A DNA stretch of 64,000 nucleotides from Brasenia schreberi (GCA_036023115.1 JAYKKT010000059.1:7699001-7763000); one strand, 5' to 3'; shown: positions 1 to 12,149, counted from the first letter of the stretch. Notes: generated by a model from the sequence alone, not told the origin. Made by a program: numbers and translations.

Positions 1-468
1 ACACTTTTCTTTAGGCTTAATCAACACTGTCAGATTCAACTTTTTGATTTCGTATAGGATACATTGAAGACCACTCTTGACTAGTCTTGCATGAACATAA
101 CCAATCCCGAGATATTAATGATATTAATAGAATAATAATTCACTATTATTCTTTTTGCACATAAAGAAATAACAAAGATGAACTTAAACTTATCATAATA
201 TGATGGAACTTGACTAGTGTTTTATGAATCTTATTTGCACATCATGGCGCACCCTCTTGTCTCCTCCTCCTCATCTCTCATGAAGTTGGCTGCACCCCAT
301 CTATATATAGATGATGAAGAGTCTCCTCTCAAGAGCATTACCCTGTGGTATGTGTGTTCATGATTCTTTATTATGTGTCATCTTCTAGATATGAGTGTAC
401 CTCAATATTTGTAACATAATAATCTGAAAATTTCTATTATTTTGAAAATTCTACAACAAATTTGCATC
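1..468. other. Non-coding, no gene seen
   Basis: AT-rich DNA without a usable open frame. A TATA-like CTATATATAG lies near 300, followed by pyrimidine-rich sequence, which could be a decayed LTR or promoter remnant, but no primer-binding site, polypurine tract or protein match supports that. Confidence 0.4.
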
Positions 469-573
469 AACAGCATCGGAAGGGACTTCTAGAGCCGTTG
501 TTGCTGGTGGAGAGTTAGACTCCCAAAGGGTGCATAGGTTTGTACTAGGCTTTGGCCTCCTCTTGTAACCACT
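469..573 (+). repeat. tRNA-derived SINE, copy 1
   Basis: This matches the shared core seen in at least eight other places in the window: a GTTGCTGGTGGAGAGTT block around 498-516 that includes the B-box-like GAGAGTTAGACTCCC, then AGGGTGCATAGG, and the 3' end GGCTTTGGCCTCCTCTTGTA. The A-box half is worn (GCATCGGAAGGGAC). It is assigned by internal comparison within the window, not by a database. Confidence 0.7.
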
Positions 574-3500
574 ATAATTCATATTCAGATTTTGGGTTTG
601 GACCCAAAACCAAACCCGAGTATTAAGGAGATCTTACCACAGGCTTCACCAGATCTTGCCAAGAAGATTAAAGTCGGTAGCATGTTTCAAATGCAAGACA
701 AATTCTGGGGTCTGTCATGAGTAGTGCCAAGAGTCTTTTTCGTAGAATCCACAAGTATATATGCTAGAAAGGCCTTCCAGTACAATGAGTTTGTTAAGTT
801 CTGGGTCGAGTTTTACTTGTACAATAAAATTTTTACAATGCCAATCTAACTTAAACGAGAACATCTGAACTCATTTTAAAAGTTTCTATAGGTTAAACGA
901 CCACAACAATGCCACATATGCATGTGAGACTTTGAGAAAAAAAAAGTATGATTCGTTTTAAAACTATATCCAAAGGCCGTCTTAGTTGCATAATGTCTAG
1001 CTTCAAAGCTTAAGCTATGCAGCAGAGGTCAACTATATTTTAACCATGTGGAGAACCACTGTCAACTCTGTAGTTCAGAAAGTCTCAAAAAACAGAGAAG
1101 ATTAATTTAACATGTTAATCTTATCTTCTACCTTGAAAAATTTTACCGTCATTCAGCATTTATGGGACCATATCATCATGGCTGACCGGATTCTCTAGAT
1201 TTCCAGGCCAAAAGATAATCTCAATGAGTGATGACTAAATATCTGAATTTTAATTAATACTTGGAGCAAAAAGTAGCTGTTACTTGTGGTTAGAACTGAT
1301 TCCAATAAGTATGAAGTTTGTTTCATGGTTTAACAAGTCTCCACATTATAAAAGTTTTAAAACGGATACATAAGAATAGCATGAGCACAAAATTCCATGA
1401 GTAATAAATGAGTGACTTGTTACTAGTGCAGACTTGTCAGATAAAACTGGAATCAAGTAACATCTTTTGCAGTCCATTTACTCTTATCCTTTGATTTTGA
1501 ATAAAGCTTGATTTTGGAGCACCTATTTGACTATTATTATCATAAACCGATAAGAGCTGGGTCATGAGATATCCAGCATTAAAACTCCATGCAACACGGT
1601 ATGAGGTTGAGATAATTACCGTCTCAACATTTTATCATTTGAGAAATATCTACACGGGATAAACACGTTAATAGACACATCTCAACGTTTTGTCGCAGGA
1701 TAATGCACACATCACGCTTTATTTAAAATAATTGACAGATACAATGTTTTAAGATTATATAATAAAAGGATTTAGTACTTAAACTTTAGCAATAATATGT
1801 TAACTATTTCAATTAATGCACAAGATCATGTATTGACTAGTACACAAATTCCTACCATTAAAGCGTATATTATAATGATTTTCATAGAAAGAGCTGATAT
1901 GTGTTGAATTTAAATGTAAATATGGTAACAATGCTTCAACATGGAATACATAACCTCAAGTTTGAATATTTGAGGTAAGATAAACTTTTGCCTTTATGGC
2001 GAAATGGCCAAAACTTTACGATAGAAAGTGGTGCAGCTGATGAATATCGTTTGGCTTTCGAAATCTACCCTGGTAAATATAATGGAAATATAGTTACTTC
2101 CTGTCAATTCTGATCATCTTTCAAAACAATAGTAAGATAAACAATGATATTTTATGAAAAATTTGCGGCAACATGCTGGAGTTGTAACCATATATTTATA
2201 GTTAAAATATTTGCACTTATACACATAATGTCATGAGTCCCATTAAAATCATTATAAAACACTGACCACTATTGACTGATATAAGTGAAAGTTTTTAAAA
2301 TTTACTGAGATAGTTTTCATAGTTTCTTTAGTTGCAACTGTCCCTCTATAAATTGCCAATTTTATTATGCAAATAAATATCAATAAACAAATAAAAGTGG
2401 CGTATCTCCTGACTTCTCGCGTGATAATAATCTGGATTGTCGAAGACTTAGACTGTTGGACGGCAACCTAAGGAGCCGCGTACTTACACATACGCAGCGA
2501 TACTGTGATTAAATCCATAAATGACGGCCATCCTGGTATAAGCTCTGAAGTCATTCAGAAAGGTCAGTCGACTGCAAGACAGAATAAGAGTTGAGAGAGA
2601 GATATGATATGGGAGTTAGAAGAATGCATAAAGCAAATTTATCTCTTAATTGTCCACTTGGGAAAACGCCTTGCAGCCAATGAATTAGAGCAAGGGTGGG
2701 TGGGTGCATATAGAGACTTAGAAGCATTTTCACTTGCCCCAGGAAATATTTTGGAGCCTTGAGACTTACGACCGATACGTACGGTTAAGTGCCTTTTCTA
2801 ACAAATACCTAGAATTCCACAGTGCTTTGTGCAAGATCAAACTTAGAGTTATACCAGAAAACCCACATTGTGATATTCAATAAAGCGAAGTGTTAGGCCC
2901 AACAGCTATTCTATTCCCTTCTGACTCAATCCTATTTTGCGAACAGGGTTTTAAGAGAATTTTGTCGATCAATGAGCATTGGTACCAATGAGATGTCTTC
3001 AGATAGTTTGTGCGCTGAAATAATGGGCATTTGTTTTGCTAATGGAAAAACCCTGGTGTCTAGTTTCTGGATGACCAAAGCAGATAGGACCTCGGGAAGG
3101 ACCGGTCTTGAAAAAATGATCATCGAAGCGAGTAGATACCTAAAAAGCCAAATTGGTCAAACGGACCCCCGGATTCGTAGGGGTAGGTAAGTACCTTTGG
3201 CACCGGATCTTAAATCACCGTTACTTGCTGGACATTGGATTCAAGCTAAGGTAGGAATGCGAGTTCTACAAAAATAAAGAGATATAGTATCTCGATCAAC
3301 AAGAACAAGGGTAAATGATAAATACTATCTGTACTACTGGTTAATGTTTACTCAGCTATCGCCTGATCTGGATAAACACCACCTAAATACGGAGCCTTCC
3401 CCTCAAAAAAAAAAACGTTATCTCACTTTCTATGGTGACTTCGGACTCACCAAAATTTTAGAGTCTTGACTAAGTTTGAAGAAGACACACGAGGGCTGTC

Positions 3501-4120
3501 TATGAAGTTTGAGTGTGTATCTACCTTCAGTCGAGCCCTTCAAGAGAATGCCACCCGGAGGTTGAATTTGAACTTTCATTTGACGTTACCACTGAATTCG
3601 ATTGCTTCCTTTATTCTCTTGGTAAATCAATGCTTCGGTAGTTGTGTCGGAAGAAGAGATCATTCTCGACGAGTATACATAGATTTTCACTATCCGTTAA
3701 ACTTTAGTGTACTGAGAATTATGACTCTTTCGGATTAATAACTCTGATTTTTTAATTCTTTTTCTCATGATTATTTTTAAGCTCTCATTTTCTTATATCG
3801 AATACCACATCTCTACTACAACCGGTTTTGGCATTATGGGATCAAAAAGTATGTAACTTAGATCGCCCATCATTGATCCCTGAGAAGTAATCCATGTCAT
3901 GAAACTTTTGTTGCCCAACTTCAATCTCTTAGCTATCTTTTTATATGCATACGTCAATGCACCCATTCGGACTGCTTTACAATTTTTGCTATGTTCCTGA
4001 GCATTAGCTTGCATTTCACATTAATATGAATTCGTCACTTAACGAACATCGTATAATCCTTTGGGCCTTCACCGCCAAACATTGGCTCCGTATTAACATA
4101 ATTCATCCATCTGGGTAATT
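574..4120. other. Intergenic DNA, no gene recognised
   Basis: About 3.5 kb of AT-rich sequence. The few open frames (2551-2733, 2932-3190, 3466-3738, 3793-4014) are 60-90 codons, show no recognisable domain and no exon-like borders, and are best read as chance. No tRNA, rRNA or clear transposon protein was found. Confidence 0.45.
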
Positions 4121-4460
4121 TAAAAATGAAGAAGCAGCTAGATATTGAAGAAGTAAAAGAAGATTTTAGAATTGATTCTCTCAGAATATAAGAAGATCGA
4201 AGAAGATATTCATTAATTACCGAAGAAGAAGAAAAGAAGAAGATATCAACCCATTTTTAAAGAATGATGAAGAATTTTAAGTCATTGTAACGATATAATT
4301 AATTTTAATAATAAATATATAAAAAAATTGTTAGTTAAATAGAACGTGAAAGAAGAACGAAGACTTAGAAGAAGTATGAAGACGAACAAGTAAGATAGAT
4401 AGAAGAAGATCAGATCTTAATAATGATCAAGAAGACACCTTAGCACCGAACGAAGGAATG
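4121..4460 (+). repeat. GAA-rich purine tract
   Basis: A degenerate GAAGAA-rich segment with runs such as GAAGAAGAAGAAAAGAAGAAG on the + strand, interrupted by AT-rich DNA. It has no open frame worth noting and looks like a decayed trinucleotide microsatellite. Confidence 0.5.
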
Positions 4461-4555
4461 TTTGTTAAGATGATTAAATAATTTTATGAGAGAGAAAATT
4501 AACCAAGTTCTTCAAAAAATCATCAATGAAACTTAAAAGATACCCTTAATGTGTG

Positions 4556-4990
4556 CTATGTTGACACTGTGTGTGTGTAAGTGTGACTTCACAAATCATT
4601 AAAGTGTAGAATTACAGCCTTGTGAGATTGCTCTTGCACATCTTTATTTGTGTTGTTGCACTGTGTCGTGCGTAGTGTGTCCCACGAACTGATGTGATAA
4701 TGTGTGAAAAACATACTTGTGTATATTTGCACTGTGATAGTATCGGGCAAGCTCTTCATATTAGTTGCTTGTAAACTACAATAGCAGTGTCGTGTGTGTG
4801 ATGTGTGTGTGTGTGTGTGACCATATCTGTCGATATTGGTCGTGAATGCTGTGTGCAGTTGCTGTGAATATATGTGTGTGATATGTGTGTGACGTGAAGC
4901 AAGCATAAATAGTCGTGTGATACATCAACGATGTGTGCAGACGAGCATGCATGTGTCACATGACTCTGTGTAGATGATACATGTGTGTAC

Positions 4991-5028
<38 letters not shown>
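4556..5028. repeat. GT-rich microsatellite ending in a 36-base T run
   Basis: Clusters of GTGTGT with degenerate GTGTGA units fill 4565-4990; the purest run is near 4793-4820. It ends in an unbroken T run at 4993-5028. The minus-strand frames here (His/Thr-rich, then poly-Lys) are translations of the repeat and not genes. The T run, read as poly-A on the minus strand, could be the tail of a retroposed sequence. Confidence 0.75.
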
Positions 5029-5029
<1 letters not shown>

Positions 5030-5417
5030 AAAGAGTAATACTCATCGTGAGAGGACTCTAATTTGTCAAGCTGCATTGAGCTGTTTAAGGTAGCTTAACG
5101 GTATCTGGTTGTATGTTCTGTGATATGATGTTTGCAATGGAAATTCAAAGATATTCAATAAGAAGCTTCATTGATTCACATAACCACAAAACCTGAATGT
5201 CCTTATTCATGTCCGGCAACATCATAAGTTTACAAATAATTACCATACATCATTCAGAAGTTTGTTAGCACTAAATTCATGAACTATTTCCATTGTCTAA
5301 AATTCATCATAGTGTGGTATATTGTAATCAGAAAGTTTACTTCCATTGGCAAGTAAGACTTAACCAAACGGTATGGAAGATGATAGAGAAAAAGCTGGAA
5401 AAGGTGAAGAAACCTTT

Positions 5418-6666
5418 TTATTTTGCCTCTGACATCTTCCTCCGGATCTCATGTGCCGTGTTGAAGATACCGAGAGTTGGCTTGTTACATACAAAACACT
5501 TTTTGTTCTTTGAGTGGTGCTGTGGGAAGAAAAACAATAAAATTTTAGATGCTGGGAATAAGAAACTCGAAAAGGAAAAATCAAGAGGAACAAGAGAAAA
5601 ATCAATTGAAGGGGTACCATCACCTGAGCAGGCTGCATCAAGAGAACATCAACTCAAATTAAAATGAAGACAGTGAACATGGCTTACCTTTAGAGCACAA
5701 TGCTCGCAGAAGTAATGCTTGCACTTGGTAACAACAGGATCAACAAATGGTTGCCTGCAAATAAAACAAGCAAATGGCAACTCATCCTCATCATCGTCAC
5801 CATCATCTCCACTGCCGTCCACTCCATCAGCACCACTGATGCCAGCTGCCAATCTCTTTTTCCTCTCTTTCTCTGCCTCCTCCCACTCCCTCTCCATCTG
5901 CCACCCTGGCTTGTAGTCTCCTCGATCATGCATAAACTTGCACGCATCTCCATACCCACAGTACCCTGTCTCCTTGTAATCTTTACAAATATCTGGCTGG
6001 TAATCAAATCTTGCTGATACTCTAATATGTGCTGATGCTCGAAGAGGCCCATGTGCACCTCCTGCCTTCTCACTGGACACAGTCTGCTCTCGGCGAAACC
6101 CAGCCTTATAATCAGTGTATCCATGAATGCCCTTATAGACCTTTTCGTCTGCTGTGGAGGTGCTTCCTGTCAGTGACTCCTGAGCTTGTTTCAGTACTCG
6201 CTCTCGTATTGCTCGGTGGTCTCTCGAGAAATCAGTTTCTGTCTCAAGTGTTGCTGTCGCCTTGCTATCATGCTCAACCTGTATCAATTTTGATGATTCG
6301 AACTGAAATATAGGATTTGCTGAGTCAACATAATCGTGAGAGGCTTTAGAGGTCCTTGAAGTGGTGTTTGTAGTGGAGAACTGAAGCTTGTTATCTGCTT
6401 TTTGAGCAATCTTCCCCTTTGTTCTAACAACAGGTTTAGAACTCTCAAAACCTTCATTTGGATCAGAATCTTCATCTAAGGCTCGCTTTCTAATGTTTCT
6501 GTTCTTGGTAGGTTTCCTAAATTGACATACTAAAAGAAAAAAATCAAGGTTTAGTTTCATCAAGAAACTAAAAGAAAAGCAAGACATCGAGATTTACAAA
6601 AATGGCAACAAATAAAGAATCACATATACCTTGATCATGCTGCTTAGACTCCTGAGAATCTGCCAT
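5418..6666 (-). CDS. CCCH and RING finger splicing factor (RNF113/Cwc24 type)
   Basis: Three exons on the minus strand: 6666-6630, 6529-5688 and 5519-5418, all with GT-AG borders, giving 326 aa (start [12 protein letters not shown], stop TAA at 5418-5420). Residues 13-29 carry the conserved basic [13 protein letters not shown] block. A CCCH zinc finger follows (C194, C203, C209, H213; spacing C-x8-C-x5-C-x3-H), then an acidic linker and a C3HC4 RING (C267, C270, C282, H284, C287, C290, C301, C304). The RING is split by intron 2; exon 3 supplies [15 protein letters not shown]. Family knowledge: yeast Cwc24 and human RNF113A act in spliceosome activation and the RING has E3 activity; the plant homologue is Arabidopsis C3H1. 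Length matches the family and no lesion is visible, so the gene is probably functional. It acts in the nucleus. Confidence 0.93.
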
Positions 6667-7261
6667 CAGTTAGAAAGTGTGCACTGCACTAACAAGCACT
6701 CGATTGAGAGAACACCCTTCTGAAATACAACAGATAAGAATAATTGAAAAGTTGCATAGGATTGATGAAAGGCTTGCTACCTGCGTGTAATCATTTAACA
6801 AGCTTCCTAGATATGATGCAGCAATACAAGTTCCTACCTACAATCTAGATTCCACATATGAAGCGCTTTTATCTGTAGGAAACTTGTAGTCATGAATACG
6901 GCATTAAAATGTTAAGAACAGTGAACACTCCAAGGCACCCACCTGTAACCATGATTCACAAAAGGCGCTAACAAGACCTATGCAGTAAAAATTGCTAGTC
7001 TGCTAACCATGAAAACCCTTCTCGCTATATTTGTCATAAGAAAAAGGGGGAAACGTATTAGAAAGTTGTATATACTATATAATCAACCATATATGTGATC
7101 TACCCAATCCATTTGATAAACGTAAATCAAGGAATCATTACTAAAACACTAAAAGTCCACTAAAGAACGAGAAAACACAATATATCAACACAAATAGTAA
7201 AACACCTGTCACAAATCAAGCACACCTAAAACATATCCTAACAAAGATGGTTAGAGAGATA
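6667..7261 (-). promoter_or_regulatory. 5' flank of the CCCH-RING gene
   Basis: About 600 bases of AT-rich DNA between the minus-strand start codon at 6666 and the hAT element that begins at 7270. It should hold the 5' UTR and core promoter, possibly with a UTR intron, but I could not fix a TATA box or start site. The hAT insertion sits directly upstream and may limit or modify the promoter. Confidence 0.4.
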
Positions 7262-7811
7262 TAGAGAGCGGATGTTATAAAAATCGTATTATATCGTATG
7301 ATATGATACAGTTTTATTGCGTATCGTATGAAGATACGGTATGATACAGGGGCACGTATCACTTATTGTGAGATTTATCATGCCTATCGTACGATATGAA
7401 GGTGTACAGCACCGTATCGTACGAGTCGATGTTGATTTTTTTGTTATAAATTTTGGAAATCCAAAACTTGCGAGTTTCATTTGTGCTTATTCCCAAACCC
7501 TTTTACACGTCATTTTCTTGCTTTAGATCCTGTTCTTACCATATTCTTGTTGATTTCGAGGTATATTCACAAGATTCTCAAGTATTTCACCCAATCTAAC
7601 TCTATCTCTAGGTTTTTGTCAAATCCGTGTCATACCTCTTTCCTTTGGCATTCTACTCGATTTTTCATTTAAAATACTGCATTTTTCAGACTCCGTTATT
7701 CTTAACCTCTAAAAAGCCTTTTCCTTCTTCTTGATTGTTCACTCTTGTCTTAATAGCTTCCAATCGAGTCGATCTGGCTTAAAAATATTGCACTCTGATG
7801 TATGAAGGCAA

Positions 7812-7990
7812 TAAGCTTGTGAACAAGTACATGTTTTGCAATACTATAAAATATGGTGGTATTTTTCGTATGAAACATCACCTTGCGGGAACCAAGAAGG
7901 ATGCTAGTGCATATCTTCAGGTTTTCAAAATAGTCAGTATGAGATTGAGCAGGAATTGAAAGCTTCGAATAAGAAGAAGAGATTAAGGGT
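7812..7990 (+). pseudogene. BED-finger fragment of the outer hAT transposase
   Basis: In one frame from 7812 the sequence encodes FCNTIKYGGIFRMKHHLAGT and a short tail, the core of a plant hAT BED zinc finger (Cys, GGI-x-RMK-x-HLAG). The first Cys pair is degraded, as only one Cys remains. The frame is lost shortly after, and the inner hAT begins near 7991. The polypeptide is related to, but clearly different from, the inner element's finger (GGISQLKHHLAGT). Confidence 0.65.
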
Positions 7991-10900
7991 GAGAGAGATT
8001 TTATACGTATCGTACCGCATATCGCTGGGCTCCAAGATACGAGCGTATCGTATCGTAGTGTATCATATTTTAATATTAAAAAAATCAAAAATTATTTAAA
8101 AAATTAAGAAAAAATAGTAAAAATCCGAAAAAAAATCAAAAAAAATAGAAAAATTCTAGTAATTGCTTTGAATTTATATAATGCAAAGTTTAGTACATAT
8201 TAAACATTCAACATTAAACAATTGCATCCAAAATTCTAAATTTACATATTTTGAGGCAAAAAATGAAATACATTTACATTTTACATATTGTAACCAGGAT
8301 CATCAACTAAATAATCTTCATCATCTCCTTGTTGAAGATCCTCATCATCATCACCACCTTCTGCAGCAAAATCAAAATCTTCATTTGCTTGATGATGTTG
8401 TTGCGCTCCTTCCAAATTAATCCATGCGATGTCTTCTTCCATTAAGAGGGCATTTTCTTCACTATCTTCTATAATCCAATCTTCTAATATATCAAAATTA
8501 TCCAAACTGATTGGATCAAATTGGCTTTCTTCTCTATTTACTTTTTTTAATTGCCTACAAGAAAGAAAGATAAGCAATTAGTAAATAATATTAACAATTG
8601 AAGTCAAACAATATATTAAATTGAATCTTTAAGTGCTAACTAATATAACATTACCTTTCGCGAAGCCGCATATTACAACGAATAAAAACTAAGTCATTCA
8701 GTCGTTTATGTTCTAACCTATTGCGCTTTTTTGTATGGATGTGTTCAAAGACACTCAAATTCCTTTCACAACCTATTGCACTACAGGTTTGACTTAGAAC
8801 TCTTACTGCAAAATCCCTTAGGTTTGGACAATCACTTCCAAACCTATTCCACCAAACATCTGTAGAAAAAGGCAAGCATTAGGGACATAATCGACAATAA
8901 TGTAAGATGTATTGATTTAATAAACTTAAATACGAAAATAAACAATTTACCTGGACGCATAGTAGTGCGGTTGCGAATTGCAACAGGCAAACCCATCATG
9001 TGAAGAGCATTATCATATATCTCCATCTCTTGATGTATAGCATCTACTGTACTCTCATTAGGGATTAATCTGTCGATACAATCAATGATACATCGATTAA
9101 CCTCACCGTTCCTTTTAAAGCTTGCTGAGTACCTAAATGATGGATTTAGATAATATGCTGCTGCATGAATAGGCTGATGCAATTGTTTATTCCATCTACT
9201 ATCAATTATTTTCCACACGGGCATATAATCTCTCTTTTTTCCATTAAAGTTATTTCTAATTGCTTCTTTTGCCCTATACATGGCTTCATAAAGGTAGCCT
9301 ATAGATGGTTTCTCCTTGCTATCAGCCAATCTCAAAACCTTCACTAAAGGACAGGTAATTCTCAACAATCTAACACATGCATTCCAAAATATACTTCTGA
9401 AAACTGTCTCTGCAATCTCATTCAACTTTTTGTTTCTTCTATTTTGAGGCAAGTCTGCAAATTGTTACCACTCATCTGAGGAGAACATTCTCTTCAATGC
9501 TTGCTTCTGTCTCACAATACTCTGTACAGATAAGAAGTTAGTTACAAACCGAGTTGCAGCTATACGAAGAAGCTCTGTACCATCTGTATATCTCCTCATC
9601 ATACATAGTACAAATGCATGGTTATAGATGAATTTGGTGATATCTTGGCAACACTCAGTTGCTGCTTTTATCTCATCCATCTCACCAATATCCTCAAGGA
9701 TGAGATCTAAACAATGGGTTGCACATGGTGTCCAATAGAAAGTCCCATAAGTATCAGCTAACTCCTTCCCAGCTGCTTTGTAGTTAGTTGCATTATCTGT
9801 AATCAATTGGACTATATTCTCTAGCCCAACCTCGCATATCACCTTATCAAATTCTTGTCGTAGGATCTCTACAGTGTGCCTCTCCTCTGGCATATCTAGA
9901 GATCTCAAAAACATGAGTCCTTTAGGACAGTAAACAAGAAAGTTTAGCAAGGTCCTTCCTCGCCTATCTATCCATCCATCTGCCATGATGGTGCATCCTG
10001 TTTCCTTCCACGACTGTCTCAAAGTCGAACAGTATTCTTGCACTTCAATGAATGTCTGATCTAATATCTTCCCTCTCAACTTCTGATAAGAGGGCATCCT
10101 GTATCCTGGACCAATGTTAGCAATTGCATCTGCCATTGCTTGAAAATGAAAACTGTTTGCTACATTAAATGGAATGCATGCATCATAAAACCATCTCCCC
10201 ACTGCAAAGTCTGCCTGATCATACAGTTGTTTTGAAGCCATAGCAGCACGAATTTCAGGTTGAGCACCAGGTGTAGTGGAAAGAGGAAATAATGAATGTA
10301 TGCTAGAGGCAACTCTTCCTCTACTCCTTGTTGAACTTCCTCTCCTACCAAAGTCTTCAGCAACCCTTTTTCCCCTGCTAGGTGGTCGTGAACTGCTACT
10401 TCCAATATTTGTTCTCGCATCTGAAAGCAAACTATCAGTGAATCCAATAACATCATCATCATCCTTAAACATCTCGAGATCTTCCTTTTGTTGCCTCCTC
10501 TCTTGTATACTCTCAATCATCTGCAGACATTGCCATTTAATGCCTTCTGGCAAACTTCTAACTCTGCCCGTGCAAGGAGCAATCTCCTTCCTAGTCCCTG
10601 CTAGGTGATGTTTCAACTGTGAAATTCCACCACTGACCACCCTCTCACAAAAAAAACATCTGATCTTCAATCTAGAACCCTCAATTGGTGTACCCCACTG
10701 CCATGCCGGATCATCTCTAGCGCCCCTTCCTGCCATCTCAAGTATCACCTAAGCACTTCAATTGAAACAATAACCTGTAAATAAGAACACTTCATAAATC
10801 TCCAATATTCACATAACACTCAAATAAAATGTCTTCCAATTCATGAATGCAATAAAAGTCATATCCACACACTTAATAACTTCATATTTTGTCATTCAAA

Positions 10901-11261
10901 AAAAAAACACACAAATAAACAAAAAAAAAGAAATAAAAAGAAAAAAATAAAGAAAACACTAAAAATATAACTAAATCCGAGATAGGAGGCTTGCACGGAC
11001 ACTATAGAGCACGATTTTGGAGCTTTGGAGGCAAAAAACGGCTCTTAAGGAGCTTGGAGAACTCGAAGAGAGAGAGGAAACCCACGAATAACACGAGTTT
11101 CGGTTCAGCCAGGGACCCTTTATAAGGGTCCCTTACGGGCGATACGCACCGTATCACACGATACGATGCGATAACCTTTAAATAATAATACACTTAGGTG
11201 TATCGTATCGTGGTGGTCCACGATACGATACATACGATAAGGTGCGATATGGATAACACTC
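7991..11261 (-). mobile_element. Inner hAT element with near-complete transposase
   Basis: The left end at about 7991 aligns with the element starting at 63712 (shared from CGTATCG through GCTGGGCTCC and on past 8280). The right end at about 11261 reads, reverse-complemented, GAGTGTTATCC, close to the CAGTGTTGTCC terminus of the 63712 copy. Both subterminal zones carry dense GATACG/TATCGTA repeats, including a hairpin-like GTATCGTATCGTGGTGG / CCACGATACGATAC at 11200-11232. No clean 8-bp duplication is visible, perhaps because the left terminal bases are eroded. It carries one spliced minus-strand gene. Confidence 0.75.
8281..10736 (-). pseudogene. hAT transposase, full length but one in-frame stop
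   Basis: Exons 10736-8951, 8859-8655 and 8554-8281 join in phase with GT-AG borders (2265 nt, 754 residues plus stop). Order: BED zinc finger near the N-terminus (C27, C30, H43/H44, block GGISQLKHHLAG), Ser/Arg-rich linker, DUF659-type transposase core with MADGWIDRRGRTLLNF, LITDNATNYKAAGKEL and WTPCATHCLDLILEDI, then the hAT C-terminal dimerisation region (ATRF, later WWNRFGSD and SAIGCERNLSVFEHIHTKKR) and an acidic tail. The only coding break seen is TAA at 9465-9467 (codon 424, after SSDEW); reading resumes in the same frame. A functional enzyme would excise and reinsert elements with matching ends. One stop in 755 codons implies recent inactivation or a base error. Confidence 0.9.
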
Positions 11262-11731
11262 TCAACCATTTGAAGATGCTACTGCTAAGGGAATATGTCT
11301 CAATCATTTGAAGATGTTACTGCTGAGAGGATGTATGGTCATGGTGGTGATGAATTTCATGGTGCAACTGAGATATAAGAAGAGATATGGCTCAAGAGGA
11401 GAGGCGAAGGCAAGAAAAAAGGAAAAAATATAGGTTATGGTGGTAGTATGGCTCTTGTTCCACTATAAGAGCTCCTACTCGCTCAATGCCTACGAGAGGT
11501 ACTAGAGGAGGAGCCAGAGGAAGTGGTAGTAGCCCTAGTGGGATGCCTTCATTTTTTTCCCCACGTACGACTCTTCGACATCAGTTAGGCATTAGATCAG
11601 CTATGGCTTCAAAGGAGATAATTGAGAAAGTAGATTTAAAGTGTGCTAAATTTTTTTATGAAAATTGCCTCTTTCAATATTACAAACTCATTTTCTTTTC
11701 AAAGTATGGAGATTATGATCCTAATAGTTAA
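11262..11731 (+). pseudogene. Outer hAT transposase, linker remnant
   Basis: The frame 11486-11731 (GTRGGARGSGSSPSGMPSFF, then LGIRSAMASKEIIEKVDL and KCAKFFYENC) parallels the inner transposase segment around PEIRAAMASKQLYDQADFAV and RWFYDACIPFN, so it is the linker and start of the DUF659 region of a related plus-strand transposase. Most of the catalytic core is missing between here and the right terminus. Two imperfect direct copies of TCAAYCATTTGAAGATG lie at 11262 and 11290. Confidence 0.65.
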
Positions 11732-12013
11732 TGCCTAATGGTATGGATTCTATGGATTATGAAATATGGAATCATGGATTATGGAATATAAAATTATATT
11801 TATGGATGCTTGTAGCCTTATTATGGAGATGTTTTTGTTATAGTATGAATGCTTCATTGTGGTATACATGTTTTGTTCATTATTTTTATTTTTTATTTTT
11901 TTATTTTAAAAAAATGTGTATTTTACCATACCGTATGATACGGTACGATACGGCCGTAGCGGTGCCCAGTGCGATATGGGCACCAATACAGTTTTTACAA
12001 CATTGTAGAGAAC

Positions 12014-12149
12014 AATCAAAGCGCAACCTTGTTCTTCTTGCATGGTTGGATTCGTATGGACACGAAGCAAATAGGTTTACTAATTTTTTTAACTGATTAC
12101 TGTTGCATTTTTCCTTTGGAATGAAGTCAAATACACTCTTAAACTTAAA
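12014..12149. other. Short spacer between hAT and LINE
   Basis: AT-rich flank just outside the hAT target duplication. Nothing further is recognised. Confidence 0.4.

Larger units (their letters stand above)
7270..12005 (+). mobile_element. Outer hAT element, interrupted by a second hAT
   Basis: The left end reads GGATGTTATAAAAATCGT and the right end, reverse-complemented, CAATGTTGTAAAAACTGT, an imperfect terminal inverted repeat. It is flanked by TAGAGAGC (7262-7269) and TAGAGAAC (12006-12013), an 8-bp duplication with one mismatch, the size typical of hAT insertions. Subterminal DNA (7285-7425 and 11930-11985) is packed with TATCGTA/GATACG motifs. Plus-strand coding remnants flank the inner insertion: a BED-finger piece at 7812-7920 and a linker piece at 11486-11700. 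The element is old and dead. The boundary call rests on the paired ends and the duplication. Confidence 0.75.

Noticed and set aside
4589..5076. Minus-strand frames with His/Thr-rich and poly-Lys stretches
   Set aside because: They come from the GT-rich repeat and the poly-T run, with no domain.
5649..6587. 312-codon minus frame taken as a complete CCCH protein
   Set aside because: Its first 19 codons and last 12 codons are intron; the splice sites at 6529 and 5688 and the flanking exons give the better model.
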